Below are positions 8,829-18,068 of a stretch of 64,000 bases of DNA, piece by piece. Every line of letters starts with the position of its first letter. Position 1 is the stretch's first letter. Source of the DNA: Lacimicrobium alkaliphilum (GTDB lineage Bacteria > Pseudomonadota > Gammaproteobacteria > Enterobacterales > Alteromonadaceae); NCBI RefSeq assembly GCF_001466725.1, contig NZ_CP013650.1, positions 1,736,001 through 1,800,000 on the forward strand, in the 5' to 3' direction. Made by a program: the position numbers and the translations under genes. Under the pieces are notes generated by a model. It saw nothing but the letters and a program-made list of their open reading frames with translations, searched no databases and was not told where the DNA came from.

Positions 8829-9680
8829 CTACTGCTGTTTTCTGTCGTAACGGGACTCTCGCAGGGTATCTTTAACCCGTTTAAGGTTCTCCCTGAATTT
8901 AGTGCCCCTGCGCAGGGTGAAGCCAGTGGCAAGCACATCAATAAGGGTCAACTGTGCGATACGGGAGGCCATTGGCATATACATGTCAGTATCTTCCGGC
9001 ACATCCAGTGAGATCACCAGTGAGCATTCTTTTGCCAGCGGGCTGTCTTTAGAGGTGATGCCGATGACTGTGGCATCATTGCCGCGCGCAATCTGGGCAA
9101 TTTCCACCAGACTTTTGGTGCGACCTGTATGTGAAATCAGCACCACAACATCTTCTTCACAGCTGTTCATACAGCTCATGCGTTGCATCAGAATGTCATC
9201 AAAGTAGATCACCGGCACATTGAAACGGAAGAATTTGTTCAGTGCATCATGTGCCACTGAAGCTGAGGCGCCCAGACCAAAAAAAGAAATCTTCTGCGCC
9301 TGAGTCAGCAGATCCACCACCCGGTTGATCACATTGATATCCAGTGACTGGCGTGCCACTTCTAAGGAGGCCATGGTGGACTCGAAAATCTTCTTGGTAT
9401 ATTCCTGTGGCCCGTCTGACTCCTCAACATGCCGGTTTACATAAGGCGTGCCGTTAGCCAGGCTTTGGGCCAGATGCAGTTTGAAATCCGGAAAGCCTTT
9501 GGTATCCAGGCGCCGGCAGAACCGGTTAACCGTGGGCTCGCTGACATTAGACTGTTTCGCCAGGGTGGCAATACTTGAATGGATGGCTGTCTGGGGATCG
9601 GCCAGTATGACTTCGGCTACTTTGCGTTCAGATTTACTGAAAACGGCCTGACTCTGGGTAATTTTTTCTAAAATGTTCAT
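8829..9680 (-). CDS. hexR: HexR, RpiR-family transcriptional regulator of sugar catabolism
   Basis: A 283-residue regulator with an N-terminal HTH_6 domain (about residues 1-77, including SNVSEPTVNRFCRRLDTKGFPDFK) and a C-terminal SIS sugar-phosphate-binding domain (about 125-255, ISHTGRTKSLVEIAQ). The sequence is strongly HexR-like throughout. In the established model HexR binds TGTAAT-type palindromes and releases them when bound to 2-keto-3-deoxy-6-phosphogluconate, the Edd product. It is divergent from zwf-pgl-edd-glk-eda and upstream of pykA, its two classic targets. One perfect and one imperfect box lie in the hexR-zwf intergenic region, which suggests autoregulation. Confidence 0.96.
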   Translation of the reverse strand: MNILEKITQSQAVFSKSERKVAEVILADPQTAIHSSIATLAKQSNVSEPTVNRFCRRLDTKGFPDFKLHLAQSLANGTPYVNRHVEESDGPQEYTKKIFESTMASLEVARQSLDINVINRVVDLLTQAQKISFFGLGASASVAHDALNKFFRFNVPVIYFDDILMQRMSCMNSCEEDVVVLISHTGRTKSLVEIAQIARGNDATVIGITSKDSPLAKECSLVISLDVPEDTDMYMPMASRIAQLTLIDVLATGFTLRRGTKFRENLKRVKDTLRESRYDRKQQ

Positions 9681-9720
9681 AGTGATGACAGCTTCTACTT
9701 ATAATGTGTAAAACAGTATC

Positions 9721-9735
9721 TGTAATTTTTTAACA
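9721..9735. promoter_or_regulatory. Imperfect HexR-like box near hexR
   Basis: TGTAATTTTTTAACA differs from the perfect box at two positions in one half-site. It lies 41 bp upstream of the hexR start codon, where binding could repress hexR itself. Confidence 0.45.
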
Positions 9736-9805
9736 GATTTGCGGGGGATTTACCCGCAGAATCGGCAAATTATTTTCTCTGCTGAGAAAAAACCGGCCTC
9801 AATCT

Positions 9806-9820
9806 TGTAATTTTATTACA
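9806..9820. promoter_or_regulatory. HexR operator between hexR and zwf
   Basis: Perfect TGTAATTTTATTACA palindrome in the divergent hexR-zwf intergenic region, identical to the pykA box. It probably controls zwf-pgl-edd-glk-eda and possibly hexR. Confidence 0.9.
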
Positions 9821-9928
9821 TTTAATGTTAACTATTAGGCAAGTTTACCAAGTCAGCCGAGCGTTATTTAGTAAATTTACCGCGTTTTGGTAATTTTTTT
9901 CGAATTATTTTTATTCAGGTTGAAACTT

Positions 9929-11428
9929 ATGGCGTTGGAAAATACCGTTGAAGCATGTGACTTTGTTATCTTTGGCACCAAAGGTGATCTCGCCCGTCGC
10001 AAATTGCTTCCATCATTATATCAATTGGAAAGAGCCGGTCTGATACACGCGGATACGCGCATTGTCGGTGTCGCCCGCAACCAGATGGAACTTAAAGAGT
10101 ATGTCCAGCTGGTAAAAGAAAACCTGCAGGAATTTATGTCCGAAAAGCTGGATGCGGCGGTCTGGAAGACCTTCTCTGCCAAGCTGGACTATCTGTGTGT
10201 GGATATGAAAGATCATGCCGGATACGCTGTGTTCAAAGAGCATGTGGATGCTGACCGGACTATGGTGTGCTATCTGGCTACGCCACCTTCGATTTATGGT
10301 GATATCTGTAAGGGGCTGCATCAGGCAGGGGTGATCGATCCTTCTATGCGTGTGGTGCTGGAAAAACCTATCGGTCACGATTTGGCTTCTTCTAAGGTGA
10401 TAAACGAACAGGTTGCGACTTACTTTAAAGAAAACCAGATCTACCGTATTGATCACTATCTGGGCAAAGAAACGGTGCTTAACCTTATAGCACTGCGGTT
10501 TGCCAATTCTATTTTTGCGACTAACTGGGATCACAACTGTATCGACCATGTGCAGATCAGTGTGGCCGAGTCTGTCGGCATTGAAGGGCGCTGGGGTTAT
10601 TTCGATGAAGCCGGTCAGATGCGGGATATGGTGCAAAACCATTTGTTGCAGATTTTAAGCCTCATCGCTATGGAGCCGCCCACGACACTGGATGCTGATG
10701 CGATACGTGATGAAAAGCTAAAGGTACTTAAGGCGCTACGTCCCATTAATAGCTCCAATGTGTCAGAGAAAACGGTGCGTGGACAGTATAGTTCGGGTTT
10801 TGTCAGAGGGCAGGAAGTACCGGGTTATCTGGAAGAGCCTGATGCCAACCAGAAGAGCGAGACGGAAAGCTTTGTGGCACTTAAAGTCGAACTGGATAAC
10901 TGGCGCTGGGCCGGCGTGCCTTTCTATTTGCGTACAGGTAAACGCATGCCCACTAAGGTCAGTGAGATTGTGATTTACTTCAAGTCGCAGCCTCATAACC
11001 TGTTTAAAGACAGTTTTTCCAAATTGCCACCAAATAAGCTGACCATTCGTCTGCAGCCGGATGAAGCCGTTGAAGTGACGGTGATGAATAAAGTGCCGGG
11101 GCTGACAGGCTCCAGTTCTATGAACCTACAGAAAACCAAGCTGGATTTGAGCTTCTCAGAAACCTTCAGTGACGAGCGTATTGCCGATGCCTACGAAAAG
11201 TTGTTGCTGGAAGTGATGCTGGGTAATCAGGCATTGTTTGTTCGCCGGGATGAGATTGAACAGGCCTGGACCTGGGTAGATGGCATTATTGATGCCTGGA
11301 ACAACAGCAATGAACCACCTGAAGCCTATCAGGCAGGAACCTGGGGGCCGGTGGCCTCAATCGCATTGCTGGCCCGGGATGATCGCGCCTGGTATGAGAG
11401 CAAAGTCGGCAAGAAGGGAAAACAATGA
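9929..11428 (+). CDS. zwf: Glucose-6-phosphate 1-dehydrogenase
   Basis: A 499-residue NADP-dependent enzyme that oxidises glucose-6-phosphate to 6-phosphogluconolactone. The start at 9929 gives MALENTVEACDFVIFGTKGDLARRKLLPSLY; the upstream extension from 9887 is hydrophobic, AT-rich and lies in leader sequence. The nucleotide-binding motif appears as GTKGDLA, and RIDHYLGKE holds the catalytic His and substrate-binding Lys. Length is normal. It is the first gene of a tightly packed five-gene operon (4-bp overlap with pgl) preceded by a HexR box. Confidence 0.97.
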   Translation: MALENTVEACDFVIFGTKGDLARRKLLPSLYQLERAGLIHADTRIVGVARNQMELKEYVQLVKENLQEFMSEKLDAAVWKTFSAKLDYLCVDMKDHAGYAVFKEHVDADRTMVCYLATPPSIYGDICKGLHQAGVIDPSMRVVLEKPIGHDLASSKVINEQVATYFKENQIYRIDHYLGKETVLNLIALRFANSIFATNWDHNCIDHVQISVAESVGIEGRWGYFDEAGQMRDMVQNHLLQILSLIAMEPPTTLDADAIRDEKLKVLKALRPINSSNVSEKTVRGQYSSGFVRGQEVPGYLEEPDANQKSETESFVALKVELDNWRWAGVPFYLRTGKRMPTKVSEIVIYFKSQPHNLFKDSFSKLPPNKLTIRLQPDEAVEVTVMNKVPGLTGSSSMNLQKTKLDLSFSETFSDERIADAYEKLLLEVMLGNQALFVRRDEIEQAWTWVDGIIDAWNNSNEPPEAYQAGTWGPVASIALLARDDRAWYESKVGKKGKQ

Positions 11429-12111
11429 AACAGAATCTTTTCAGCAGTACCGAAGCGCTGAATAAAAGCTTTGCTGAACGCATCGTTAAAATACTAGAGC
11501 AGAGCATCGCCGAGAATGGCCGGGCCAGTCTGATTGTTTCAGGTGGCAGAACGCCTCAGGCATTGTTTGCTGAACTGAGTCAGACCGATCTGGACTGGTC
11601 GAAAGTAGTAGTGAGCCTGGCTGACGAACGCTGGGTGGATACCAATGATGATGCCAGTAACGAAAAAATGGTGCGCACACACCTGCTTAAAAATAATGCT
11701 GCTGAAGCTACCTTTATCGGCCTTAAAACAGACGCAGAAGAAGCAAAGGATGGCGTTGATAGTTGTATTAATCACCTCACTCAGATCCCAAGGCCTTTTG
11801 ATGTGGTGATTCTGGGCATGGGTGAGGATGGGCATACCGCATCCTTATTCCCTTGTTCTGCTCAGATCGGCGAAGGCCTGGATCGCAACAACCAGAATGC
11901 GTATCTGGCTGTGCAGCCAACCACAGCGCCAAACTGGCGTATGTCTCTGTCACTGTCAGCGCTGCTTAACAGCAGGCAGGTATTTTTGCATTTACAGGGT
12001 GATAAGAAAAAAGCCGTGTTGGATCAGGCACTGGCCGGAACTGACGAATTCGAGATGCCTATCCGGGCCGTATTGAACAATACGGATGTGGAGTTGATGT
12101 GGGCACCCTAA
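11425..12111 (+). CDS. pgl: 6-phosphogluconolactonase
   Basis: A 228-residue DevB/NagB-fold lactonase converting 6-phosphogluconolactone to 6-phosphogluconate. [25 protein letters not shown] and [13 protein letters not shown] are the family signatures. The ATG overlaps the zwf stop by four bases (ATGA), which indicates translational coupling and shared control by HexR. Confidence 0.96.
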   Translation: MKQNLFSSTEALNKSFAERIVKILEQSIAENGRASLIVSGGRTPQALFAELSQTDLDWSKVVVSLADERWVDTNDDASNEKMVRTHLLKNNAAEATFIGLKTDAEEAKDGVDSCINHLTQIPRPFDVVILGMGEDGHTASLFPCSAQIGEGLDRNNQNAYLAVQPTTAPNWRMSLSLSALLNSRQVFLHLQGDKKKAVLDQALAGTDEFEMPIRAVLNNTDVELMWAP

Positions 12112-12125
12112 AACAGGAGAAATCC

Positions 12126-13955
12126 ATGAATCCAATTATCCAGCGAGTTACCGACAGGATTATTAAGCGCAGTCAGAAAACCCGCGACGAATATCTTCAG
12201 AAAATTGACAAGGCGCGTCGGGACGGGCCGCACAGAGGCGTACTGTCTTGCGGAAACCTGGCTCATGGCTTTGCAGCCTGCAACCCGGATGACAAGTCCT
12301 CATTGCGCAGCATGACCAAAGCCAATATCGCCATTGTCTCTGCCTACAATGACATGCTTTCTGCCCATCAGCCCTATGAAACCTACCCGCAACTGATCAA
12401 ACAGGCGGTGCATGAAGTTGGCAGTGTGGCGCAGTTTGCCGGCGGTGTGCCGGCCATGTGTGACGGTGTCACTCAGGGTAATCCGGGCATGGATCTGAGC
12501 CTGATGAGCCGCGATGTTATAGCCCAGGCTACCGCCGTTGGTCTGTCGCACAATATGTTTGACGGTGCACTGATGATGGGGATCTGTGACAAGATTGTTC
12601 CCGGACTGTTGATTGGTTCTCTGAGCTTTGGCCATCTGCCTACGGTATTTGTGCCAGCCGGCCCCATGCCATCGGGTATTCCCAATAAGGAAAAGGCTCG
12701 TGTACGCCAGGCTTATGCCGAAGGTAAGGCCAGCCGCGAAGATTTGCTCGAAGCCGAGTCCAATTCTTATCACTCTGCCGGTACCTGTACTTTTTACGGC
12801 ACCGCCAACAGTAATCAGATGGTGGTGGAGATCATGGGCCTGCATTTACCCGGATCTTCTTTTGTCAATCCAGGTACACCGCTGCGGGATGCACTGACTA
12901 AAGCGGCTGCGGTACAGGCAACCCGCCTGACGGATCTTGGCGATAACTATATGCCGATTGGTCATATTGTGGATGCCAAAGCCATCGTCAATGGTCTGGT
13001 GGGTCTGCTTGCCACGGGTGGTTCGACTAACCACACCATGCATCTGGTGGCCGTGGCGCGCGCGGCAGGCTTCCTGATTAACTGGGATGATTTTTCTGAT
13101 ATTTCCAATGCCGTTCCGCTGATGACAAAGATTTACCCCAACGGCTCGGCAGATATTAACCACTTTACTGCTGCCGGCGGCACAGCGTTATTGATTCGCG
13201 AATTGCTGGATGCCGGTCTTTTGCATGAAGATGTGAACACCATCTGTGGCAAAGGCCTGCGACGCTACACTCAGGAGCCGATTCTCGAAGACGGCAAGCT
13301 GGTATGGCGTGATGGCCCTGAAAAATCTCTGGATCCGGAAGTGCTGGCCAGTGTTGATGCGCCCTTCAAACCTAACGGTGGTTTGAGTGTACTCAATGGT
13401 AATCTGGGGCGTGGGGTGATTAAGACCTCTGCCTTGCGAGAGAAAAAGACCCATATCAAGGCGCCGGCAGTGGTTTTTGAGGATCAGTTTGACCTCAATC
13501 GCGCTTTTAAGGCCGGTGAACTGGATAAGGATTGTATCGTTGTGGTGCGATTCCAGGGGCCTAAAGCCATCGGTATGCCCGAATTGCACAGTCTGACACC
13601 GCCTCTGGGCGTATTGCAGGACAGAGGCTATAAAGTGGCGCTGGTCACTGACGGGCGTATGTCCGGTGCCTCAGGTAAAGTCCCTGCGGCAATTCATGTG
13701 ACGCCTGAGGCCTACGATGGCGGATTACTGGCCAAAGTACACAATGGTGACATGATTGAACTGAACGCCGATACCGGTGAGATCAATCTGCTGGTTGATG
13801 ACAAAGAGCTGGCACAAAGAGAGAACCAGCCAGCGGGCATCGAACACCACCTTCAGGGTATGGGGCGTGAGCTGTTTGCCGGTATGCGCTCCAACCTCAC
13901 CGGTGCAGAAGAGGGTGCATGTTCCTTGTTTGTAAAACAGGAGCAGGCGCTGTGA
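12126..13955 (+). CDS. edd: Phosphogluconate dehydratase
   Basis: A 609-residue member of the IlvD/Edd iron-sulfur dehydratase family; it dehydrates 6-phosphogluconate to 2-keto-3-deoxy-6-phosphogluconate. Cluster cysteines are recognisable in MCDGVTQG and GICDKI, and the C-terminal signature [20 protein letters not shown] is intact. Start ATG 12126 follows an ACAGGAG site; the nine-codon upstream extension is unlikely. Its product is the known HexR effector, which closes the regulatory loop of the operon. The stop overlaps the glk start. Confidence 0.97.
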   Translation: MNPIIQRVTDRIIKRSQKTRDEYLQKIDKARRDGPHRGVLSCGNLAHGFAACNPDDKSSLRSMTKANIAIVSAYNDMLSAHQPYETYPQLIKQAVHEVGSVAQFAGGVPAMCDGVTQGNPGMDLSLMSRDVIAQATAVGLSHNMFDGALMMGICDKIVPGLLIGSLSFGHLPTVFVPAGPMPSGIPNKEKARVRQAYAEGKASREDLLEAESNSYHSAGTCTFYGTANSNQMVVEIMGLHLPGSSFVNPGTPLRDALTKAAAVQATRLTDLGDNYMPIGHIVDAKAIVNGLVGLLATGGSTNHTMHLVAVARAAGFLINWDDFSDISNAVPLMTKIYPNGSADINHFTAAGGTALLIRELLDAGLLHEDVNTICGKGLRRYTQEPILEDGKLVWRDGPEKSLDPEVLASVDAPFKPNGGLSVLNGNLGRGVIKTSALREKKTHIKAPAVVFEDQFDLNRAFKAGELDKDCIVVVRFQGPKAIGMPELHSLTPPLGVLQDRGYKVALVTDGRMSGASGKVPAAIHVTPEAYDGGLLAKVHNGDMIELNADTGEINLLVDDKELAQRENQPAGIEHHLQGMGRELFAGMRSNLTGAEEGACSLFVKQEQAL

Positions 13956-14905
13956 AGGCAAGTTTTGTAGCCGATGTCGGCGGAACCAATATCCGCCTGG
14001 CTAAGGTCATTGAAGGTCAGCTAAGTGATATTGAAAAGTATCTTTGTAATGACTTTGACACTATCAGCGATGCCATTGAGCATTATTGCGCCCGTCATCC
14101 TGAAGCCGAATTTGTTGCCGGTTGTATCGCGATTGCCTGCCCGGTAGACAAAGATGTGATCAAGATGACCAACCATCACTGGCAGTTTTCCAAAAGCCAG
14201 TTGCAACAGGATTTAGGTCTGAGCTGGCTGGATGTCATTAATGACTATATGGCTATTTCTATGTCTCTGCCTCAGCTCAGCGCCGATCAGAAGTTGCAGA
14301 TTGGTGGTGGTACTGCGGTTGACAACCAGCCTATCGCTGTTTTCGGGCCGGGTACCGGCCTGGGTGTTGGCCATCTGGTGATGACCTCCGAAGGCTGGAT
14401 GAGCCTGGATGGTGAAGGTGGCCATGTGGATTTCGCTCCGGTGGATGACATGGATCTGGTGGTGTGGCAATTCCTGCGTAATAAATATGGCCACGCCTCG
14501 GCAGAGGAAGTGCTCTCTGGTCGTGGGCTGGTGCAGATCTATCAGGCTATTGCCGAGCACCAGGGGCGTTTTGCTGACCTTACCGAGCCGGCGGATATTA
14601 CCGAGCGGGCATTGAGTAATCGTTGTGATCTGTGTGTATTAACATTGCAGCAGTTTTGCCGGGTGATGGGCAGTTTCGCCGGTAACCTGGCTCTTAATCT
14701 CGGTACGTTCGGTGGTGTTTATATTGCCGGTGGGATCGCCTCACGATTTATTGATTTTCTGATGCAGAGCGATTTCCGCTCCCGCTTCGAAGCCAAGGGG
14801 CGTTTTGCGCCTTATGTGGCGGCGATACCCACCTATCTGATTACTGAGCCTGAACATGGCTTGATTGGCACAGCCGCCTATCTGACGCAGCATTATAAAG
14901 GTTAA
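13952..14905 (+). CDS. glk: Glucokinase
   Basis: A 317-residue ATP-dependent glucokinase, the same length class as E. coli Glk. It opens with the phosphate-binding motif [13 protein letters not shown] and contains [10 protein letters not shown], the glucose-binding DGEGGHVDF region and [12 protein letters not shown]. The start is the GTG at 13952, overlapping the edd stop (GTGA) and preceded by AGGAG inside edd. Its place in the operon lets internal glucose, such as that released by glucan breakdown, enter as glucose-6-phosphate. Confidence 0.96.
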   Translation: MKASFVADVGGTNIRLAKVIEGQLSDIEKYLCNDFDTISDAIEHYCARHPEAEFVAGCIAIACPVDKDVIKMTNHHWQFSKSQLQQDLGLSWLDVINDYMAISMSLPQLSADQKLQIGGGTAVDNQPIAVFGPGTGLGVGHLVMTSEGWMSLDGEGGHVDFAPVDDMDLVVWQFLRNKYGHASAEEVLSGRGLVQIYQAIAEHQGRFADLTEPADITERALSNRCDLCVLTLQQFCRVMGSFAGNLALNLGTFGGVYIAGGIASRFIDFLMQSDFRSRFEAKGRFAPYVAAIPTYLITEPEHGLIGTAAYLTQHYKG

Positions 14906-14909
14906 TTTC

Positions 14910-15563
14910 ATGACTAAAGACTGGATGATTTCTTCTGAGCAACTTTTCAATCAGGGACCTGTAGTACCTGTTCTGGTAATTAAAGACGTTGCTCATGCCG
15001 TACCACTGGCGAAGGCCCTGATCGAGGGGGGGATTCGCGTACTGGAAGTGACCTTACGTACGCCTGCGGCACTGGATGTAATACGTGAGATAGCCAGCAA
15101 AGTGCCGGAAGCCATGATAGGCGCCGGTACTGTCACTAACGCCGCTCAATTAAAAGAAGTGGCCGAAGCGGGTGCCAAGTTTGCTATCAGCCCGGGGTTA
15201 ACTACCGAGTTGCTGGAAGCGGGCAATCAGGCTAATATTGCCCTGATCCCTGGTGTATCTTCTATCTCTGAGCTGATGAAGGGGCGGGATCTGGGTTACA
15301 CCCATTTTAAATTCTTCCCTGCCGAAGCCTCTGGCGGCATTAAGGCGCTTAAATCCATCGGAGGACCTTTTCCTGATGTGGTGTTTTGCCCCACAGGCGG
15401 CATCTCTGCCAATAACTATCTGGATTATCTGGCCCTGCCCAATGTGCGCTGCGTAGGCGGCTCCTGGCTGGCACCGGATGATGTCGTGGAAGCCGGAGAC
15501 TGGAGCAAAATCACCGAACTGGCCAGCCAGGCGGTTAAGGGTGCAGAAAAGCTGGCCGAGTAG
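14910..15563 (+). CDS. eda: 2-dehydro-3-deoxy-phosphogluconate aldolase
   Basis: A 217-residue class I aldolase that cleaves KDPG to pyruvate and glyceraldehyde-3-phosphate, ending the Entner-Doudoroff pathway. [15 protein letters not shown] holds the conserved Glu and Arg, and the Schiff-base lysine is in [12 protein letters not shown]. It starts four bases after the glk stop and is the last gene of the operon. Confidence 0.97.
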   Translation: MTKDWMISSEQLFNQGPVVPVLVIKDVAHAVPLAKALIEGGIRVLEVTLRTPAALDVIREIASKVPEAMIGAGTVTNAAQLKEVAEAGAKFAISPGLTTELLEAGNQANIALIPGVSSISELMKGRDLGYTHFKFFPAEASGGIKALKSIGGPFPDVVFCPTGGISANNYLDYLALPNVRCVGGSWLAPDDVVEAGDWSKITELASQAVKGAEKLAE

Positions 15564-15948
15564 GCTGGCTTTCACCAACCTGATTACCTCCAGTTGCCTC
15601 TGCGGCATTATTTTCAACCATTACCACACGAAAGGCACGAAAAGGAAATTTAATCACAGAGACGCGGAGGTCACAGAGGTTTTAAGGCAAAAGGCCTGCT
15701 GTTCTTCGTGACTATGGGGCTATATTGGATCTCGCAGAGGCGCAAAGGCGCGGAGAAATACAGAATTGGTGCTAAGAGCTGAGATGTAAAGAGCCTATAA
15801 ACTTCTGTGCTCTTTGTGTCTCGGTGGTGAATAACTTGATATTCATAATTCCATCACTCTCCCCTGCGTTTCCGGACAAACAGCTATTAAAACCAGCGGA
15901 AACATTATTGTCAGGGGTACGGAGGCCCTGTCGTTTGTTCTTGGGCTA
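15564..15948. repeat. Non-coding stretch with decayed direct repeats
   Basis: No convincing gene. The stretch holds purine-rich repeat sequence of the kind common in Alteromonadales intergenic regions (cacgaaaggcacgaaaagg, cacagagacgcggaggtcac, cgcagaggcgcaaaggcgc). Similar words occur at about 1340-1400 and 47820-47930. Short reading frames here lack ribosome sites and look spurious. Confidence 0.5.
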
Positions 15949-16788
15949 TTACCCAATTCTCTGCGTCAGGGTATGGGTCTCGCCGGCTTGTAAGGTCTTA
16001 CCCCGAGTTACTGCCGTTTCGATACACAGCATATGCTGATATTCCTGCTCCGGCATATCGGCCATTTCGGCGGCTTTTTGCAGGCCGGGATTCCAGACTA
16101 CAATGCTGTCGTGACCCGAAGAGCCAATAGCCATTTGCTGCACGTTATCCTCTAACACAACCTTGTCGGCAGTACACAGGTGAATACGATCTGTTTCGGC
16201 AAGGATGTTGTAGGGAGATGGGGTAGGTAGCAGGCTGTTCTGTTGCACCTTGTCGATATACTGGCCGCTTAACCCCTGTATCTGAACCTGGCTGATATCA
16301 CTGACCTTAAAGTAGCTGTGTAGTGCAGCGCGGAATTCAAAAGCGCTGTGGCCGGTGTTTCTGGTGACCAGGCTAATGCTTAACTGTTCGCCGACGTGGA
16401 TAACCAGTGAGACCTCAGCATCGCCTTCAAATCCTTTGCCTGTGCTTTGCACTGGCTGAAGCACCAGTTCAGTACAATCAGAGGCATCATTGATATGCAC
16501 GATATTCCAGGGCTGAGTGCGCAAATAGCCATGGGCAGGCAGGCCAGGCTGCTGATGGGCAGCAAACCAGGGCCAGCAAACCGGGATACCGCCGCGAATG
16601 GCTTTGGTGCCGTCCATGATTGCCTCAGGACTCAGCCACAAACGTTCGAGGTTATCCTTCTTTGGTATAAAACTGAGCATATGGCCACCGTAAAGCGACA
16701 ATACCGCAGTGGCGGACTGATTATCCACATTGACTAACTCCAGGCCCTTATCTGAAGTACGTTGAGACACATGAGCGGACAGTTTCAC
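15949..16788 (-). CDS. yeaD: D-hexose-6-phosphate mutarotase (YeaD-like)
   Basis: A 279-residue aldose-1-epimerase-fold protein. IRGGIPVCWPWFAAHQQPGLPAHG is the hallmark of the glucose-6-phosphate 1-epimerase subgroup, with the catalytic His in PAHGYLR and the later Glu in CIETAVTRG. It begins with GTG at 16788 behind a strong AAGGAG. It lies directly downstream of gapA, as yeaD does in E. coli, with a terminator hairpin between, so expression is probably by read-through. It would interconvert alpha and beta anomers of hexose-6-phosphate for Zwf. Confidence 0.9.
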   Translation of the reverse strand: MKLSAHVSQRTSDKGLELVNVDNQSATAVLSLYGGHMLSFIPKKDNLERLWLSPEAIMDGTKAIRGGIPVCWPWFAAHQQPGLPAHGYLRTQPWNIVHINDASDCTELVLQPVQSTGKGFEGDAEVSLVIHVGEQLSISLVTRNTGHSAFEFRAALHSYFKVSDISQVQIQGLSGQYIDKVQQNSLLPTPSPYNILAETDRIHLCTADKVVLEDNVQQMAIGSSGHDSIVVWNPGLQKAAEMADMPEQEYQHMLCIETAVTRGKTLQAGETHTLTQRIG

Positions 16789-16809
16789 CGGATTCTCCTT
16801 CGCAATAAA

Positions 16810-16830
16810 AAAGCGGCCTGAGGCCGCTTT
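16810..16830 (-). terminator. Hairpin terminator after gapA
   Basis: Stem AAAGCGGCC/GGCCGCTTT with a three-base loop. On the minus strand it is followed by a T-rich run, so it acts at the end of gapA and upstream of yeaD. Confidence 0.85.
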
Positions 16831-16861
16831 ATATAATATTAGTTAAGATTTAATTTAACAA

Positions 16862-17869
16862 TCAAAGGCTTAGCCAGTATTGTGCATTATCCAGCATACG
16901 ATTACTAAAGCCCCATTCGTTATCATACCATGACATCACTTTGACCAGGTTACCCTGCACCTTGGTCTGGGTGGCATCAAAGATAGACGAGTAAGGAATA
17001 TGATTAAAGTCAACGGACACCAGAGGCAGCTCGTTTATCGACAGCACTTCATTCATGGGAGATTTCGCTGCGGCATCGGCGATGATTTTATTCACCTCTT
17101 CAACGCTGGTTTCGCGGCTGGCAACGAAGTTCAGATCGACCACAGAGACATTGATTACCGGTACCCTTACAGCCATACCGTCCACTTTGCCGTTCAGTTC
17201 CGGCACAACCAGGCCTACTGCGGCAGCGGCGCCTGTTTTGGCGGGGATCATAGACATAGCAGCAGCGCGGGCACGGCGTACATCGGTGTGATAGACGTCG
17301 CTTAAGCGCTGATCATTGGTGTAGGCATGGATAGTGGTCATCAGGCCATTTTCGATGCCCAGAGCGTCATTCAGGGGCTTGGCGATAGGGGCCAGGCAGT
17401 TGGTGGTACAGGATGCGTTGGAAATAACCGTCATATCGGAGGTCAGCACATCATGGTTAACACCATATACTACAGTGGCATCCACTTCTTTACCCGGAGC
17501 AGAAATAATGACTTTTCTGGCGCCAGCCTGAATGTGCATTTCGGCATCAGATTTTTTGGTAAACAGGCCGGTACATTCGAAGACAACATCAATACCCAGC
17601 TCTTTCCAGGGTAAATCAGCAGGGTTGCGCTCGCTGAAGGTGAGGATCTTGTCATCATTGATATAAATTGCCTGATCATCATGATTAACCTTAGCCCCAA
17701 AGCGCCCATGAGCGGTATCATACTTAACCAGATGGGCGTTAATGGCGGCGTCGCCTAAATCATTGATGGCAACAATTTGCAGATCGTAGTTTTTTTCTGC
17801 TTCGTAGAGGGCACGTAAAACGTTACGGCCTATACGTCCAAAACCGTTAATCGCGACTTTAATTGTCAT
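16862..17869 (-). CDS. gapA: Glyceraldehyde-3-phosphate dehydrogenase, type I
   Basis: A 335-residue glycolytic enzyme: glyceraldehyde-3-phosphate + NAD + Pi to 1,3-bisphosphoglycerate. The N-terminal Rossmann motif [15 protein letters not shown], catalytic cysteine in SNASCTTNC and the His in [10 protein letters not shown] are all present. Start ATG follows AAGGAGTCCAA. Upstream, on the side shared with malQ, is a HexR-like box; gapA is a known HexR target in Shewanella. It is one of two GAPDH genes in this window. Confidence 0.96.
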   Translation of the reverse strand: MTIKVAINGFGRIGRNVLRALYEAEKNYDLQIVAINDLGDAAINAHLVKYDTAHGRFGAKVNHDDQAIYINDDKILTFSERNPADLPWKELGIDVVFECTGLFTKKSDAEMHIQAGARKVIISAPGKEVDATVVYGVNHDVLTSDMTVISNASCTTNCLAPIAKPLNDALGIENGLMTTIHAYTNDQRLSDVYHTDVRRARAAAMSMIPAKTGAAAAVGLVVPELNGKVDGMAVRVPVINVSVVDLNFVASRETSVEEVNKIIADAAAKSPMNEVLSINELPLVSVDFNHIPYSSIFDATQTKVQGNLVKVMSWYDNEWGFSNRMLDNAQYWLSL

Positions 17870-17957
17870 TTGGACTCCTTATTCGCTGTTTATGTGAAAA
17901 TTAATTACAGAAATTATGGATCAAACTGCCGGATAAGGCAAAAATATGTCAGAATAA

Positions 17958-17972
17958 TGTTGTTAAATTACA
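17958..17972. promoter_or_regulatory. Probable HexR box between gapA and malQ
   Basis: TGTTGTTAAATTACA matches the TGTAAT-nnn-ATTACA type palindrome except at two adjacent positions in the left half. It lies 89 bp upstream of gapA and 97 bp upstream of malQ, and could serve either gene. Confidence 0.55.
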
Positions 17973-18068
17973 ATGATGGTTGTGTGCAAAGGACAACGGC
18001 ATGAGCTATGTTAGATTTCTTACAACTATTCAGCCTGCACACCAACCCCTTTGAGGTGTTAATAATTG

